Under the pieces are notes generated by a model. That model did not search any database. It worked only from the letters and a program-made list of their open reading frames with translations, and had not been told where the DNA came from. The position numbers and the translations under genes were made by a program. A DNA stretch of 64,000 bases from Halomicroarcula saliterrae (GTDB taxonomy: Archaea; Halobacteriota; Halobacteria; Halobacteriales; Haloarculaceae). The stretch is from the NCBI RefSeq assembly GCF_031624395.1, contig NZ_JAMQON010000002.1, positions 586,851-650,850 of the forward strand, in the 5' to 3' direction. Shown one piece after another: positions 8,929 to 17,716 of this stretch. Within the stretch, counting starts at the first letter, position 1. Each line of letters begins with the position of its first letter.

Positions 8929-9303
8929 ATGAGCACGGAGACCGAGGACGGGGACGACCTGCGCGAGCGAATCACGAACTTCCTGCGCCGGAACTTCCCA
9001 CAGATCCAGATGCACGGCGGGAGCGCGGCTATCACGGACATCGACCGCGAAGAGGGGAGCGTCACCATCCAGCTCGGCGGCGCGTGTTCGGGCTGTGGCA
9101 TCTCGCCGATGACCATTCAGGCCATCAAGACCCGCATGACCAAGGAGATCCCCGAGATCGACTCGGTCACCGCCCGCACCGGGATGGAAGGCGGCGAGGG
9201 CATGTCCGGCGGCGCCGACAGCGGCATGAACCCCTCCTTCCCCGGCGGCGACTCCCGTGGCGGCGACGTCGGCGGCGACGAGGGGCCGGAAGCGCCGTTC
9301 TAG
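8929..9303 (+). CDS. NifU C-terminal-domain (Nfu-type) Fe-S scaffold protein
   Basis: 124 aa. Residues 10-85 form the Nfu domain, with the cluster-binding CSGCGIS motif (C-x2-C) after SVTIQLGGA. The family carries or assembles [4Fe-4S] clusters for delivery to apo-enzymes in the cytoplasm. The C-terminal 40 residues are a Gly/Met-rich tail (GGEGMSGGADSGMNPS) of no known role. It is monocistronic by appearance, followed by a strong stem-loop. Confidence 0.9.
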   Translation: MSTETEDGDDLRERITNFLRRNFPQIQMHGGSAAITDIDREEGSVTIQLGGACSGCGISPMTIQAIKTRMTKEIPEIDSVTARTGMEGGEGMSGGADSGMNPSFPGGDSRGGDVGGDEGPEAPF

Positions 9304-9333
9304 GCTCGCCGTACCGCGGGCGTCGAACGCCGA

Positions 9334-9358
9334 GTCCGCACGGGCGGTCCGTGCGGAC
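9334..9358. terminator. Perfect 10-bp inverted repeat, 3' of the Nfu-type gene
   Basis: GTCCGCACGG and CCGTGCGGAC flank a 5-nt centre, a perfect stem-loop between the Nfu-type gene and the sulfatase-fold gene. No T-run follows, so termination is possible but not shown. It could instead be an operator for the downstream gene, whose ATG lies 44 nt away. Confidence 0.4.
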
Positions 9359-9401
9359 GGAAATCACACCGTATTAACCCAATGGCGAATTTTGACACCG
9401 T

Positions 9402-10904
9402 ATGACTGATACGGACGGGTCCAACGTTCTCTTCGTCGTCCTGGACACGGTCCGGAAAGACCGGCTATCCGTCTACGACGAGGACCGCGAGACGACACCG
9501 CACCTCGCAGAGTTCGCCGCGGAGGCGACCGTCTTCGACGGCGCCGTCGCGCCGGCCCCGTGGACGCTGCCGGTCCACGCCTCGCTGTTTACCGGGCTCT
9601 ATCCCAGCGAGCATGAGGCCACACAGGAAGACCCCTATCTGGAGGGGGCGACGACGCTCGCCGAGTCGCTGTCGGCGGCGGGCTACGAAACCGCCTGCTA
9701 CTCGTCGAACGCCTGGATCACGAGCTACACGAACCTCACCGCGGGCTTTGATCACCACGACAACTTCTTCCAGATAATGCCCAGCGAGCTCCTCTCCGGG
9801 CCGCTCGCGAGCGTCTGGAAGACGATGAACGACAACGACACGCTCCGCAGCGTCGCCGACCGGATGGTCCAGCTTGGCAACAAGATACACGAGCATCTCG
9901 CCGAGGGCGGTGGCGGGGACACGAAGACGCCACAGGTCATCGACAAGACCATCGAGTTCATCGACGGGAGCGACGACTTCTTCGCGTTCATCAATCTGAT
10001 GGACGCCCACCTCCCATACCACCCGCCCGAGGAGTACGCCGAACGGTTCGCGCCCGGCGTCGATTCGACGGACGTGTGCCAGAACTCGAAGGAGTTTAAC
10101 TGCGGCGCCCGCGATATCGACGACGACGAGTGGGACGACATCAGAGGCCTCTACGACGCCGAACTGGCCCACATGGACGACCAGCTCGACCGGCTGTTCA
10201 CCCACCTGAAAGAGACGGACCAGTGGGACGACACCACCGTCGTCGTCGCGGCTGACCACGGCGAGCTGTTCGGCGAACACGACCTGTACGGCCACGAGTT
10301 CGGCATCTACGACCCGCTCGTCAACGTCCCGCTCGTGGTCAAACACCCCGACCTCACGGCCGGCCGCGACGACGAGACGGTCGTCGAACTCGTCGACCTC
10401 TATCACACCGTCCTCGACGCGGCGGGCGCGACGGGCCAGGGCGAGGCCCTGCAGTCGACCCGCTCGCTGCTGTCGGCCGACTACCGCGAGTTCGCCGGCG
10501 AGATGGGCGGCGTCCCGCGGGGTGAGGTCGGCTTCGTCGAGTACCACCAGCCCGTCGTCGAGCTGCGCCAGCTGGAAGGGAAAGCCAGCGGGGCCGGTAT
10601 CGAACTCGACGAGCAGTCCCGCTTTTACTCCCGGATGGGCGCGGCACGGACCGTCGACGAGAAGTACATCCACTGCACGCGCATCCCCGACGAGGCCTAC
10701 GACGTGGGGCACGACCCGGGCGAGACCGAGAACCTGGTCGGCACCGACGCGGAGCCCGAGGCGCTCGCCGACGCCCTGTTCGAGTTCGTCGACTCGGTCG
10801 ACGCCACCTGGCCCGACGAGGCCGACGGGGCCGACGGCGACGTGCTGGGCGAGATGGACGACGAGACGAAGGACCGACTGCAGGACCTCGGGTACATCGA
10901 CTGA
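9402..10904 (+). CDS. Sulfatase-fold hydrolase with Thr in the nucleophile position
   Basis: 500 aa of the alkaline-phosphatase/sulfatase superfamily. Metal ligands are recognisable in NVLFVVLDTVRKDRLS at the start and in VVVAADHGELFGEHDLYGHE near residue 280. The usual Cys/Ser nucleophile motif (C-x-P-S-R) reads T55-L-P-V-H followed by ASLFTG. The formylglycine cysteine is therefore absent and Thr55 is the likely nucleophile, as in phosphoglycerol and phosphoethanolamine transferases of the same fold. There is no signal peptide. One base separates it from the flippase-like gene, which suggests a shared role with a lipid-linked glycan or envelope lipid. The substrate is unknown. Confidence 0.85.
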   Translation: MTDTDGSNVLFVVLDTVRKDRLSVYDEDRETTPHLAEFAAEATVFDGAVAPAPWTLPVHASLFTGLYPSEHEATQEDPYLEGATTLAESLSAAGYETACYSSNAWITSYTNLTAGFDHHDNFFQIMPSELLSGPLASVWKTMNDNDTLRSVADRMVQLGNKIHEHLAEGGGGDTKTPQVIDKTIEFIDGSDDFFAFINLMDAHLPYHPPEEYAERFAPGVDSTDVCQNSKEFNCGARDIDDDEWDDIRGLYDAELAHMDDQLDRLFTHLKETDQWDDTTVVVAADHGELFGEHDLYGHEFGIYDPLVNVPLVVKHPDLTAGRDDETVVELVDLYHTVLDAAGATGQGEALQSTRSLLSADYREFAGEMGGVPRGEVGFVEYHQPVVELRQLEGKASGAGIELDEQSRFYSRMGAARTVDEKYIHCTRIPDEAYDVGHDPGETENLVGTDAEPEALADALFEFVDSVDATWPDEADGADGDVLGEMDDETKDRLQDLGYID

Positions 10905-10905
10905 C

Positions 10906-11931
10906 GTGAGTTCGGACAGCGCTGCCCTCGATTTCGTCGACAGGCGGACCGTCGCCCAGATACTGCTGGGTTTCGTCGTCGCGGGCGGCGTCCTCGCCCT
11001 GCTGGTCGATTTCGTCGGGACCGAGGGCGTCGTTGCGGGCCTCCGGCAGGCCGACGTGGGGTGGCTGGCGCTCGCCTGCCTCTCGACAGCGGTGTGTCTC
11101 ACCGCCTGGGGGAAGGCCTGGCAGATCGTGCTGGGCGTCGCGGGCATCGAGGAGTCCTTCTCGCGACTCGTCGTCACCTACTACGCCGCCACCTTCGCGA
11201 ACTACGTCACCCCGCTGGGCCAGGCCGGCGGCGAGCCCTTCATCGCCTACGTGCTCTCGCGGGACACGGAGGCCAGTTACCAGGACAGCCTCGCCAGCGT
11301 CGTCACCGCCGACCTGCTCAATCTCTTCCCCTTTGTCACCTTCTCCGGGGTCGGCTTCGCGGCGCTGCTGTACGGGAGCGAACTCCCCGACGCCATCGAG
11401 CCACTGGCCGGCGGGCTGGTCGTCCTCTCGGTCGGTGTGCCCCTGCTTACCGCTATCGGCTGGCGCTTTCGCGACCGGCTCCGGGCCGCGATACTCCGGT
11501 TCTCCGCGCCGCTCGTCCGGCGCGTACCGGTGTTCAGCCTCGACGGCCTCCGGGACCGAATCCACGAGACAGAGGCGGCCTTCGAGCGTATCGCCCGCGA
11601 CCGCCGCGCGCTGGCGAAGGCGCTCTCGGTCTCTTACGTCGGCTGGGTGTTCTTCGCGCTCCCGCTGTACTTCTCCGCACAGGCCATCGGCGCCGACCTG
11701 ACGCTGCTGCTCGTCTTCTTCATCGTCCCGGCCTCGACGCTGGCCGGGCTGGTCCCCTCCCCCGGTGGCTCGGGGGCCGTCGAGACAGCGCTCGTCGTGC
11801 TCGTCGTCGCGCTCACCGCCATCGGCCGGACCGACGCCGCGGTCATCGCCATCCTCTATCGCGTCGCAAGCTACGTGTTCGCGCTGGTTCTGGGCGGTGT
11901 CGCGGCGCTGTACGTCGTGAAGCGGAACTAG
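10906..11931 (+). CDS. Flippase-like/AglD-type integral membrane protein
   Basis: 341 aa with a GTG start one base after the preceding stop. It has about eight hydrophobic segments and the family hallmarks of the UPF0104 / LPG-synthase transmembrane region: YYAATFANYVTPLGQAGGEPF in the middle and PSPGGSGAVE near residue 285. Members sit in the membrane and are linked to lipid-linked sugar handling or lysyl-lipid synthesis. Coupling to the sulfatase-fold gene suggests they act together on an envelope lipid or glycan. Confidence 0.85.
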   Translation: MSSDSAALDFVDRRTVAQILLGFVVAGGVLALLVDFVGTEGVVAGLRQADVGWLALACLSTAVCLTAWGKAWQIVLGVAGIEESFSRLVVTYYAATFANYVTPLGQAGGEPFIAYVLSRDTEASYQDSLASVVTADLLNLFPFVTFSGVGFAALLYGSELPDAIEPLAGGLVVLSVGVPLLTAIGWRFRDRLRAAILRFSAPLVRRVPVFSLDGLRDRIHETEAAFERIARDRRALAKALSVSYVGWVFFALPLYFSAQAIGADLTLLLVFFIVPASTLAGLVPSPGGSGAVETALVVLVVALTAIGRTDAAVIAILYRVASYVFALVLGGVAALYVVKRN

Positions 11932-11980
11932 GAACGACGCCAGCCGCTCGGAGCACCGCAAAATCCGGATTCGACGCTGC

Positions 11981-13096
11981 CTAGGCGGTGTTGTGCTCGA
12001 CGAAGGTGGGCCGCCAGTTGTCCATCACGCGAATGTCCCGGCCGGCGACGCGCCAGGAGCCGTCGGGTGGAATCGGCGAGACGACCAGTTTCGTCGGCGT
12101 CGCCACGGGACTGAAGGGGAGCGCCCGGTCGCTGTGGAATCCGAGACCGGTCAGGAGCCCGTCGGGGACGGACTGGCCCCGGACCGCGATGACGTCGGCG
12201 TCGTCGTGGTCGGCCACGAGCCGGTCGAAGATAGCCGGGAGGGCCCGGTCGCGTTCGGCGTCGCCGACCAGCGGAACCACGTCGGCGACGTTGGTGACGG
12301 TATGGTGCTCTTTCTCCCCCGTCCCGGTGACGACACCGGCGACGGGACGGCCGCCGATGCGGGCGGTGTAGGCGGTGTAGCTCCAGTTCGGGTTGCCAAA
12401 CCGGTACCGGAAGAACTGCTCGTCGCGGAGGGCGTGAATCTCGGTCGGCGGCCGGCGCCGGTAGAGACTGGCCAGCGTCTCGGCGGGGATATCGGTGTGG
12501 CGGGTGACACTCACCTCGGACGGGGGGTCGAACCGCTGTTCCCGCGTGGCGAGGTAGGTACGGGCGGCCTGCGTGCCCGCCGTCTCCGCCAGCCGACTGT
12601 CGATGCCGGCGTACGCGGCGGGGTTCTGTATCCGGTAGTACGTGGTGTGTTCGCCGGCGATGTCACAGCCGAGCTTCGAGAGGCCCGCCGTCGTCTTCTG
12701 GTTCGGGTTGTTGAACGTGAACGCGGGCTGGCCCTCTGCGTAGTCGGCAAAGAGGCGCTCGCTCATGCGACTGAACAGGCCCTGCCGGCGGTGGGCCTCG
12801 TCGACCATGGTGTCACAGGACTGCAACGCCGTGTGGTAGGTGTCGCCGGCGCGCATCTGGAACGCCAGGTTGGGCCGGGCGCCGACGATGTCCCCGTCGT
12901 GTTCGGTGACGACGATGGGCACCTCCGGGAGATAGGGGTTGTCGAGGAACTTCCACTCGAACCACGCTTCCGAGCCGTCCGGAAAGGTGTCCCGGTGTAG
13001 CTCCATGAACCCCTCGCGGTCGGCCTCGCGGAACCAGCGGATGTCGTAGTCGTCCGCGTCGGTCCGGGCAGTCGTCGTGACCGTCTCAGTCGGCAT
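11981..13096 (-). CDS. GNAT-family N-acetyltransferase
   Basis: 371 aa. The N-terminal half is a GNAT domain: IRWFREADREGFMELHRDTF, IVGARPNLAFQMRAG, and the acetyl-CoA loop region DEAHRRQGLFSRM followed by TFNNPNQKT. The C-terminal half (residues 200-370) looks like a second, diverged GNAT-like unit. The length fits the long two-domain haloarchaeal GNATs. The acceptor is unknown. The start at 13096 overlaps the stop of the small Cys-containing protein by 11 nt, so they are co-transcribed. Confidence 0.82.
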   Translation of the reverse strand: MPTETVTTTARTDADDYDIRWFREADREGFMELHRDTFPDGSEAWFEWKFLDNPYLPEVPIVVTEHDGDIVGARPNLAFQMRAGDTYHTALQSCDTMVDEAHRRQGLFSRMSERLFADYAEGQPAFTFNNPNQKTTAGLSKLGCDIAGEHTTYYRIQNPAAYAGIDSRLAETAGTQAARTYLATREQRFDPPSEVSVTRHTDIPAETLASLYRRRPPTEIHALRDEQFFRYRFGNPNWSYTAYTARIGGRPVAGVVTGTGEKEHHTVTNVADVVPLVGDAERDRALPAIFDRLVADHDDADVIAVRGQSVPDGLLTGLGFHSDRALPFSPVATPTKLVVSPIPPDGSWRVAGRDIRVMDNWRPTFVEHNTA

Positions 13097-13310
13097 CCTG
13101 GAGCTCCAGCCCGGGGACGAGCTGGTCAGCGTCGAGATGGTGGCGCTGGAACACCGCACAGTCGTCTTCGTGGTCGAACTCGTGGCGGTCGTTACAGAGG
13201 TCGGCCTCCATCGGGGAGACGAAAGACTCCTGGAGCTGACAGTAAGCGCGCTCGTGGTCGAACTCCTGCTCGCCGTCGGAGTCGCGGTATTCGAGGTACG
13301 GACAGGTCAT
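13086..13310 (-). CDS. Small four-cysteine acidic protein
   Basis: 74 aa, beginning MTCPYLEYRDSDGEQEFDHE. Four spaced cysteines with neighbouring histidines (C3, one in AYCQL, one in DLCNDRHEF, one in DDCAVFQRH) could bind zinc or an Fe-S cluster. I recognise it only as a type of small protein common in haloarchaea. It precedes and overlaps the GNAT gene. The ATG at 13310 is chosen because an upstream extension to 13505 has no sensible composition. Confidence 0.7.
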   Translation of the reverse strand: MTCPYLEYRDSDGEQEFDHERAYCQLQESFVSPMEADLCNDRHEFDHEDDCAVFQRHHLDADQLVPGLELQDAD

Positions 13311-13436
13311 CGACGCTAACGGAAACCGTGTTCGGGCTTGGTTATTCAGACGTTTCCGGGGATACGCTGGGAGTAACCCCAACGGGGGGGCGATAGCTGT
13401 GTCATACCCAAGTAGCGAACGCCGCGAGTCGGAGTA

Positions 13437-14315
13437 GTGCCATACGACGACTACCACCGGCAAAAGAAGGTCATCATCACGGTGGCCACCACCGGCGCGA
13501 TCCACGGTAAAGACGTGAATCCGAACTTACCCGAGCAGCCCGAGGAAATCGCACAGCAGGTGGCCGCCTGCGAGGAAGTCGGGGCGTCAATCGCGCACGT
13601 CCACGGCCGCAACGAACACGGCGAGAACGACGCCAGCCGACTGCAGGCGGTCAACGACGCTATCCGCGAGGCCTGTGACGACATCATCATCCAGAACACC
13701 ACCGGCGGCCAGGCCCAGTACGAGAGCCGCATCGCGGGCATCCGGACGGACCCCCCGCCGGAGATGGCGTCGCTCGACATGGGGCCGTTCAAGCGGGACA
13801 AACACATCATCACGAACCACACCCGCAACAACATCGAGCGCTTGGCCGTCGAAATGCAGGCCAAGGGCATCAAACCCGAGATGGAGGTGTTCAACTCCGG
13901 CCAGCTCGCGGAGGTCCGCCGGCTCATCGACGAGGGGCTGGTCGAGGAGCCGCCGTACATCAACCTCATCTTCGGCGGGTCCTTTACCCCGGCCACCCCG
14001 CGGAACCTCCTCACGATGGTCGACAACATCCCCGAGGGCGCCGAGTTCAACGTCCTCGCGGTCGGCCCCCACCAGCTCCCGCTGACGACGATGGCCGTCC
14101 TGCTGGGCGGACACGTCCGCGTCGGGATGGAGGACAACCTCTACTACCGGCGCGGGGAGAAAGCGGAGAGCAACCAGCAGCTGGTCGAGCGCACCGCGGA
14201 GATAATCGAGCGGCTCGACCGCGACATCGCGACCCCCGACGAGGCCCGGGAGATGCTCGGGATGGCGACCCAGTCGGTCGAAGCGGCGGCCGACGGCGGC
14301 AAGGACGCCGACTGA
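13437..14315 (+). CDS. BKACE-family beta-keto acid cleavage enzyme (DUF849)
   Basis: 292 aa with a GTG start. Family motifs are present: VIITVATTGAIHGK, the zinc-binding AHVHGR, then NTTGG, EVFNSGQL, INLIFGG, and VRVGMEDNLYYRRGE near the C-terminus. Characterised members condense a beta-keto acid with acetyl-CoA to give acetoacetate and a CoA ester, for example in lysine fermentation. The substrate cannot be told from sequence. It converges directly on the ketopantoate reductase gene with no spacer. Confidence 0.88.
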   Translation: MPYDDYHRQKKVIITVATTGAIHGKDVNPNLPEQPEEIAQQVAACEEVGASIAHVHGRNEHGENDASRLQAVNDAIREACDDIIIQNTTGGQAQYESRIAGIRTDPPPEMASLDMGPFKRDKHIITNHTRNNIERLAVEMQAKGIKPEMEVFNSGQLAEVRRLIDEGLVEEPPYINLIFGGSFTPATPRNLLTMVDNIPEGAEFNVLAVGPHQLPLTTMAVLLGGHVRVGMEDNLYYRRGEKAESNQQLVERTAEIIERLDRDIATPDEAREMLGMATQSVEAAADGGKDAD

Positions 14316-15203
14316 CTAGCACCGTTCCTGTTCCGTTTCCCACGTCCGGACCAGCCGCGACAGCGTCGTGTTGACGGGCACTGGCTCCGCAGCGACGCGC
14401 ACGACGTAGCCGTTGATGGCGTCTATCTCAGTCTCGCGACCGGCTTCGACGTCCCCCAGCATCGACGAGCGGTTCGCGGCGGTGTCACGCACGACCTGCC
14501 GAGTGCGTTCGACGGCCCGCTCGTCGGGCAGGTCGACGCCCTGCTCGCGGGCGACGCGGGCCGTCTCGCGGGCGGCGTCGGCGGCGAGGGACCGACCGGG
14601 TCCATCGACGAGCGCGCCGTTCTCGACGCGAGCCAGCGCCGTCGCGGCGTTGACGGCGGTGTTGACCGCCAGCTTCTCCCAGAGGCGACGGGGCATATCC
14701 GTCGCGACGGTGGTCTCCACGCCGGCGGCGGTGAACGCAGCGCCGACCCGGTCGGCCGTCTCGGACGGCCCGCCCTCGCGGGCGCCCAGCACCACGTCAC
14801 CGCGGCCGGTAAAGGCAACAGTGCCGGGCTCCGCCAGCCGTGCGCCGTAGGTGCAAGTCCCTGCGAGCACCGGACAGGAGAGGGCCTCGGCCAGCCGTGA
14901 CTCGTTGCCCATCCCGTTCTGGACCGAGAGGCAGGCGCCGAGGTCGCAGTCGGCCAACTGGGCAGCGACGGCGGCGGTGTCGTAGCTCTTGACCGCGACG
15001 ACGGCGAGGTCGGCTTCCGCAGGGGGGTCGGTACGGGCCGCAGGCGAAACGTCGAACTGCTCGACGCCGGTCACGGTCAGCCCGTCGCGGTCGACAGCCG
15101 AGACGTGTGGGTCCCGGCCGACCAGCGTCACGTCGTGCTCGCGGGCCAGCAGCCCGCCCAGCAGGCTCCCGAGGCTGCCCGCGCCGACGACGGCGATATC
15201 CAT
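14316..15203 (-). CDS. panE: 2-dehydropantoate 2-reductase family protein
   Basis: 295 aa. An N-terminal Rossmann fold (MDIAVVGAGSLGSLLGGLLA) binds NADPH. VVAVKSYDT, SVQNGMGNE and the catalytic-lysine region WEKLAVNTAVN match ApbA/PanE. It would reduce ketopantoate to pantoate on the way to CoA. Archaea use pantoate kinase for the next step, and no such gene is beside it. Several haloarchaeal paralogues of this family have other substrates, so the symbol is tentative. Confidence 0.85.
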   Translation of the reverse strand: MDIAVVGAGSLGSLLGGLLAREHDVTLVGRDPHVSAVDRDGLTVTGVEQFDVSPAARTDPPAEADLAVVAVKSYDTAAVAAQLADCDLGACLSVQNGMGNESRLAEALSCPVLAGTCTYGARLAEPGTVAFTGRGDVVLGAREGGPSETADRVGAAFTAAGVETTVATDMPRRLWEKLAVNTAVNAATALARVENGALVDGPGRSLAADAARETARVAREQGVDLPDERAVERTRQVVRDTAANRSSMLGDVEAGRETEIDAINGYVVRVAAEPVPVNTTLSRLVRTWETEQERC

Positions 15204-15240
15204 GGGTCGGAGGAGGGCAGCGGGCTACAAAAGCCACCGG

Positions 15241-15450
15241 TCACGTGACCGATTCAGGGACGTCCGCGGGGTCGAAGTCGTCGGCGTAGTCGTCTACGAC
15301 GCGCTCGGAGGCGTCCGAGACCACGAGTTCCGGGACGGAGTCGTCGTGGGACCGTACTGCGCGCGGAGGACGCCGGCGACAACGCCCAGCGCGACTCCGA
15401 CGCACCTCGGACTGGCGGACCGTCGACAAAACAGTACTTGTGGGCCGTCA
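15241..15450 (-). pseudogene. Possible frameshifted remnant of a small membrane protein
   Basis: In one minus-strand frame a hydrophobic stretch CVGVALGVVAGVLRAQYG ends abruptly. Immediately after it the adjacent frame reads HDDSVPELVVSDASERVVDD and on to DPADVPESVT then stop, which looks like genuine acidic haloarchaeal protein. Joining the frames near 15345 gives a short protein with one membrane segment and an acidic tail. No start codon or homologue is clear. The rest of the 15204-15606 spacer shows nothing I can assign. Confidence 0.3.
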
Positions 15451-15606
15451 GTGGCCACGTGATAGCGGATAGATAGTACGGGTGGCACAGCTTTCGAGGT
15501 CCTATCGAGACGCTCAGCCCGCGCTCCGAAGAGACCTCGGCGAGCGGTACCACCACCCAAGTGACGGCGTGGGAACCACCAGCCACAACAGCGCCGACCT
15601 CGAACG

Positions 15607-16068
15607 ATGCGTATGACCGACACTGTGCCCGCCTGGCCCGACGACGAGCCGGCGTACCGCCTGCGTCCCCCGGCCGCCGACGAAGGCGCCGGCCTCGACG
15701 CGCTGGCGGCCGTGCTGGACGCGACGCCACGCGGCCCGTCGACCGCCGTCGTTCGGCTGGCCGTCGGACGCCGGACGGACGTCGTGGGACCGCGCCGAAG
15801 GGCGCTGGAGACACTGTCCGGCGTCTCGGCAGTGACCGTCCACGACGACCGGACCACCGGGATAGCGCCGCTCACGGGCGAGTGTTTCGAGGCCATCGCC
15901 ACGCTGTTTACCGACGTCGACCGCCTGCTGGTGCGGGACGACGAGGACGTCGCTATCGCGGAGTGGCGCGACGAGACGCTCCGGTTCGCGCTTCCGGACG
16001 CGGCCGTCGAGGCGCTGCAGTCAGACCTCGACGGGGCACTCGTCGACCGAATCGAGCCCCTAGAGTAG
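15607..16068 (+). CDS. Hypothetical acidic protein
   Basis: 153 aa; start at ATG 15607 or 15613. The composition is acidic and haloarchaeal (AWPDDEPAYRLRPPAADEGA at the N-terminus, DRLLVRDDEDVAIAEWRDE later). It looks like an alpha/beta cytoplasmic protein with no membrane segment and no motif I recognise. A tandem 56-bp repeat starts 7 nt after its stop. Confidence 0.65.
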   Translation: MRMTDTVPAWPDDEPAYRLRPPAADEGAGLDALAAVLDATPRGPSTAVVRLAVGRRTDVVGPRRRALETLSGVSAVTVHDDRTTGIAPLTGECFEAIATLFTDVDRLLVRDDEDVAIAEWRDETLRFALPDAAVEALQSDLDGALVDRIEPLE

Positions 16069-16074
16069 TCGGCT

Positions 16075-16186
16075 CACGAGGACGAATCCGCGCTTCGCGG
16101 CTGAAACCGCTCACTGGGCGGATTAGTCTCCACGAGGACGAATCCGCGCTTCGCGGCTGCAACCGCTCACTGGGCGGATTAGTCCT
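16075..16186. repeat. Two tandem 56-bp copies with nested inverted repeats
   Basis: The unit starting CACGAGGACGAATCCGCG occurs at 16075 and again at 16131 with one clear substitution (CTGAAACC versus CTGCAACC). Inside each copy, CCGCG-CTT-CGCGG forms a tight hairpin, and AATCCGC...GCGGATT can pair around it. The second copy runs into the last codons and stop of the minus-strand rubredoxin-like gene. The repeat lies between two convergent genes, so a transcription-end role is possible. Confidence 0.85.
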
Positions 16187-16484
16187 CGGTCCAGTAGTAG
16201 ATGTCCTCCTTCGGTGCGCCACAGTCGGGACACTCCTCGGGGATATCGTCGTCGATGTTGCCCATCGCGCCACACTCCCAGCAGCGCCACATCAGTTCGG
16301 CCTCGCCGGCGGCACCCGTGCTCCGGTGGTCGTCGGTCAGCGACTGGATGCCCTCCTCGACCGTGACGTAGAAGCCGTGCTGGTCGAACCCGCGGATGGT
16401 GCCGAGTTCGGTGCCGTCGTCGTCGTAGACGGTCTGTCCGAACTCCAGGTTCTCCTCGTCGGCGCTCGTGAACATATCACTCAT
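16179..16484 (-). CDS. Rubredoxin-like zinc/iron ribbon protein
   Basis: 101 aa. The first 60 residues are a small beta-domain (FGQTVYDDDGTELGTIRGFD) of the PRC-barrel-like type. The C-terminus has two CxxC pairs in WRCWECGAMGNI and EECPDCGAPKED, the rubredoxin/zinc-ribbon pattern, and ends YYWTED. It probably binds one metal ion. A TTATC element about 29 nt upstream of ATG 16484 supports that start. It lies just downstream of metX on the same strand but has its own promoter. Confidence 0.8.
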   Translation of the reverse strand: MSDMFTSADEENLEFGQTVYDDDGTELGTIRGFDQHGFYVTVEEGIQSLTDDHRSTGAAGEAELMWRCWECGAMGNIDDDIPEECPDCGAPKEDIYYWTED

Positions 16485-16510
16485 ACATATTTATAGAGGA
16501 ACCAACCTAT

Positions 16511-16516
16511 GATAAG
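16511..16516 (-). promoter_or_regulatory. TATA-like element of the rubredoxin-like gene
   Basis: CTTATC on the minus strand lies about 29 nt before ATG 16484. A second AT-rich stretch at about 16490-16500 is too close to the ATG to be the box. Confidence 0.35.
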
Positions 16517-16518
16517 TG

Positions 16519-17715
16519 CTAGCGTGAGAAGAGACTCGTGTGGACCGGGGCGAAATCCGAGGAGTCGTCCACCGTCTCCTCGGTGTCGGAGATGGCGCTT
16601 CCGTCGAGTCCCACCTCCAGGAAGTCCGCGAGCGGCGGTCCGACGCTGTCGGGCTCGACGAGGAACGCGTCGTGACCGTAGTCGGAGTCGACGACGTGGT
16701 GGGCGACCGGCGTGTCGCTTCCGCGCAGCGCGTCGGCCAGGGCCTCGCTCTGCTCGCTGGTGAAGTGCCAGTCCCCGGTGAACGACATGACGAGGGCGTC
16801 CCCGTCGAAGGCCGCCAGCGCGTCGGCGTCGGACTCGAAGCCGCTGGCGAGGTCGTAGTTGTCCATCGCCCGCGTGAGATAGAGGTAGCTGTTGGCGTCG
16901 AAGCGCTCGACGAACTTCGAGGCGTTGTAATCGAGGTAGGACTCCACGTCCCGGTACGGGAAAAAGCGGCCGGCGGGGTCCGTGGGGAAGGCCCGCTCGG
17001 CCTCGCGGGTCGCGGCCCGGCGGCCGAACCGCCGCTCCATGCTCGACTTCGAGAAGTACATCACGTGGCCGATTTCGCGGGCGAGTGCCAGCCCCTGGTC
17101 GGGGTGGTCGCCCCCGTAGTAGTGCCCGCCCTGCCAGTTCTCGTCGGTGGTGATGGCCCGGCGGGCGATACCATCGAGGGCGAGACACTGCGGGTCGAGG
17201 CGGCCGGCGGCGGCGATGGGGACGATCTTCTCGACGTGGTCGGGGTGGCGCTTGGCCCATTCGAGGACGTTCATGCCGCCGACGCTGCCGCCGACGACGG
17301 CGTACAGCGCGGGCACCCCCAGTTCGTCGAGGAGTCGCCGCTGGGCCTCCGTCCAGTCGGCGACCGTGACGGGCGGGAAGTCGGGGCCGTAGGGCTCGCC
17401 GCTCTCGGGGTTCTCGCTCGCGGGGCCGCTCGTCCCGTAGCAGGAGCCGGGGACGTTCACACAGATCACGAAGTACTCCGTGGTGTCGATGGCCTTGCCC
17501 GGCCCGACGATGTCGTCCCACCAGGCGTAGGCCTGGTCGCCCTCCTCGAAGCGGCCACGCGAGGCGACGTGAGCGCTCCCGGTCAGGGCGTGACAGACCA
17601 GCACGGCGTTGTCGCCCTCGAACTCGCCGTACGTTTCGTAGGCCAGCTCCAGGTTCTCGATGGTCTCGCCGCACTGGAACTCGAACTCGCCGACGGAGAC
17701 GGTACTGGAGTCCAT
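16519..17715 (-). CDS. metX: Homoserine O-acetyltransferase
   Basis: 398 aa, alpha/beta-hydrolase fold. It transfers acetyl from acetyl-CoA to homoserine, the activation step of methionine synthesis. The nucleophile serine sits in [15 protein letters not shown] near residue 145. The acid and base are in [12 protein letters not shown] and [10 protein letters not shown]. The oxyanion and entry loops [12 protein letters not shown] and [10 protein letters not shown] are also typical. It starts one base after the metY stop, so the two are translationally linked. The last about 30 residues ([12 protein letters not shown]) extend past the fold. Confidence 0.95.
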   Translation of the reverse strand: MDSSTVSVGEFEFQCGETIENLELAYETYGEFEGDNAVLVCHALTGSAHVASRGRFEEGDQAYAWWDDIVGPGKAIDTTEYFVICVNVPGSCYGTSGPASENPESGEPYGPDFPPVTVADWTEAQRRLLDELGVPALYAVVGGSVGGMNVLEWAKRHPDHVEKIVPIAAAGRLDPQCLALDGIARRAITTDENWQGGHYYGGDHPDQGLALAREIGHVMYFSKSSMERRFGRRAATREAERAFPTDPAGRFFPYRDVESYLDYNASKFVERFDANSYLYLTRAMDNYDLASGFESDADALAAFDGDALVMSFTGDWHFTSEQSEALADALRGSDTPVAHHVVDSDYGHDAFLVEPDSVGPPLADFLEVGLDGSAISDTEETVDDSSDFAPVHTSLFSR

Positions 17716-17716
17716 C

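Noticed and set aside
9465..11177. 570-aa minus-strand reading frame opposite the sulfatase-fold gene
   Set aside because: It overlaps two well-supported plus-strand genes and shows no family motif.
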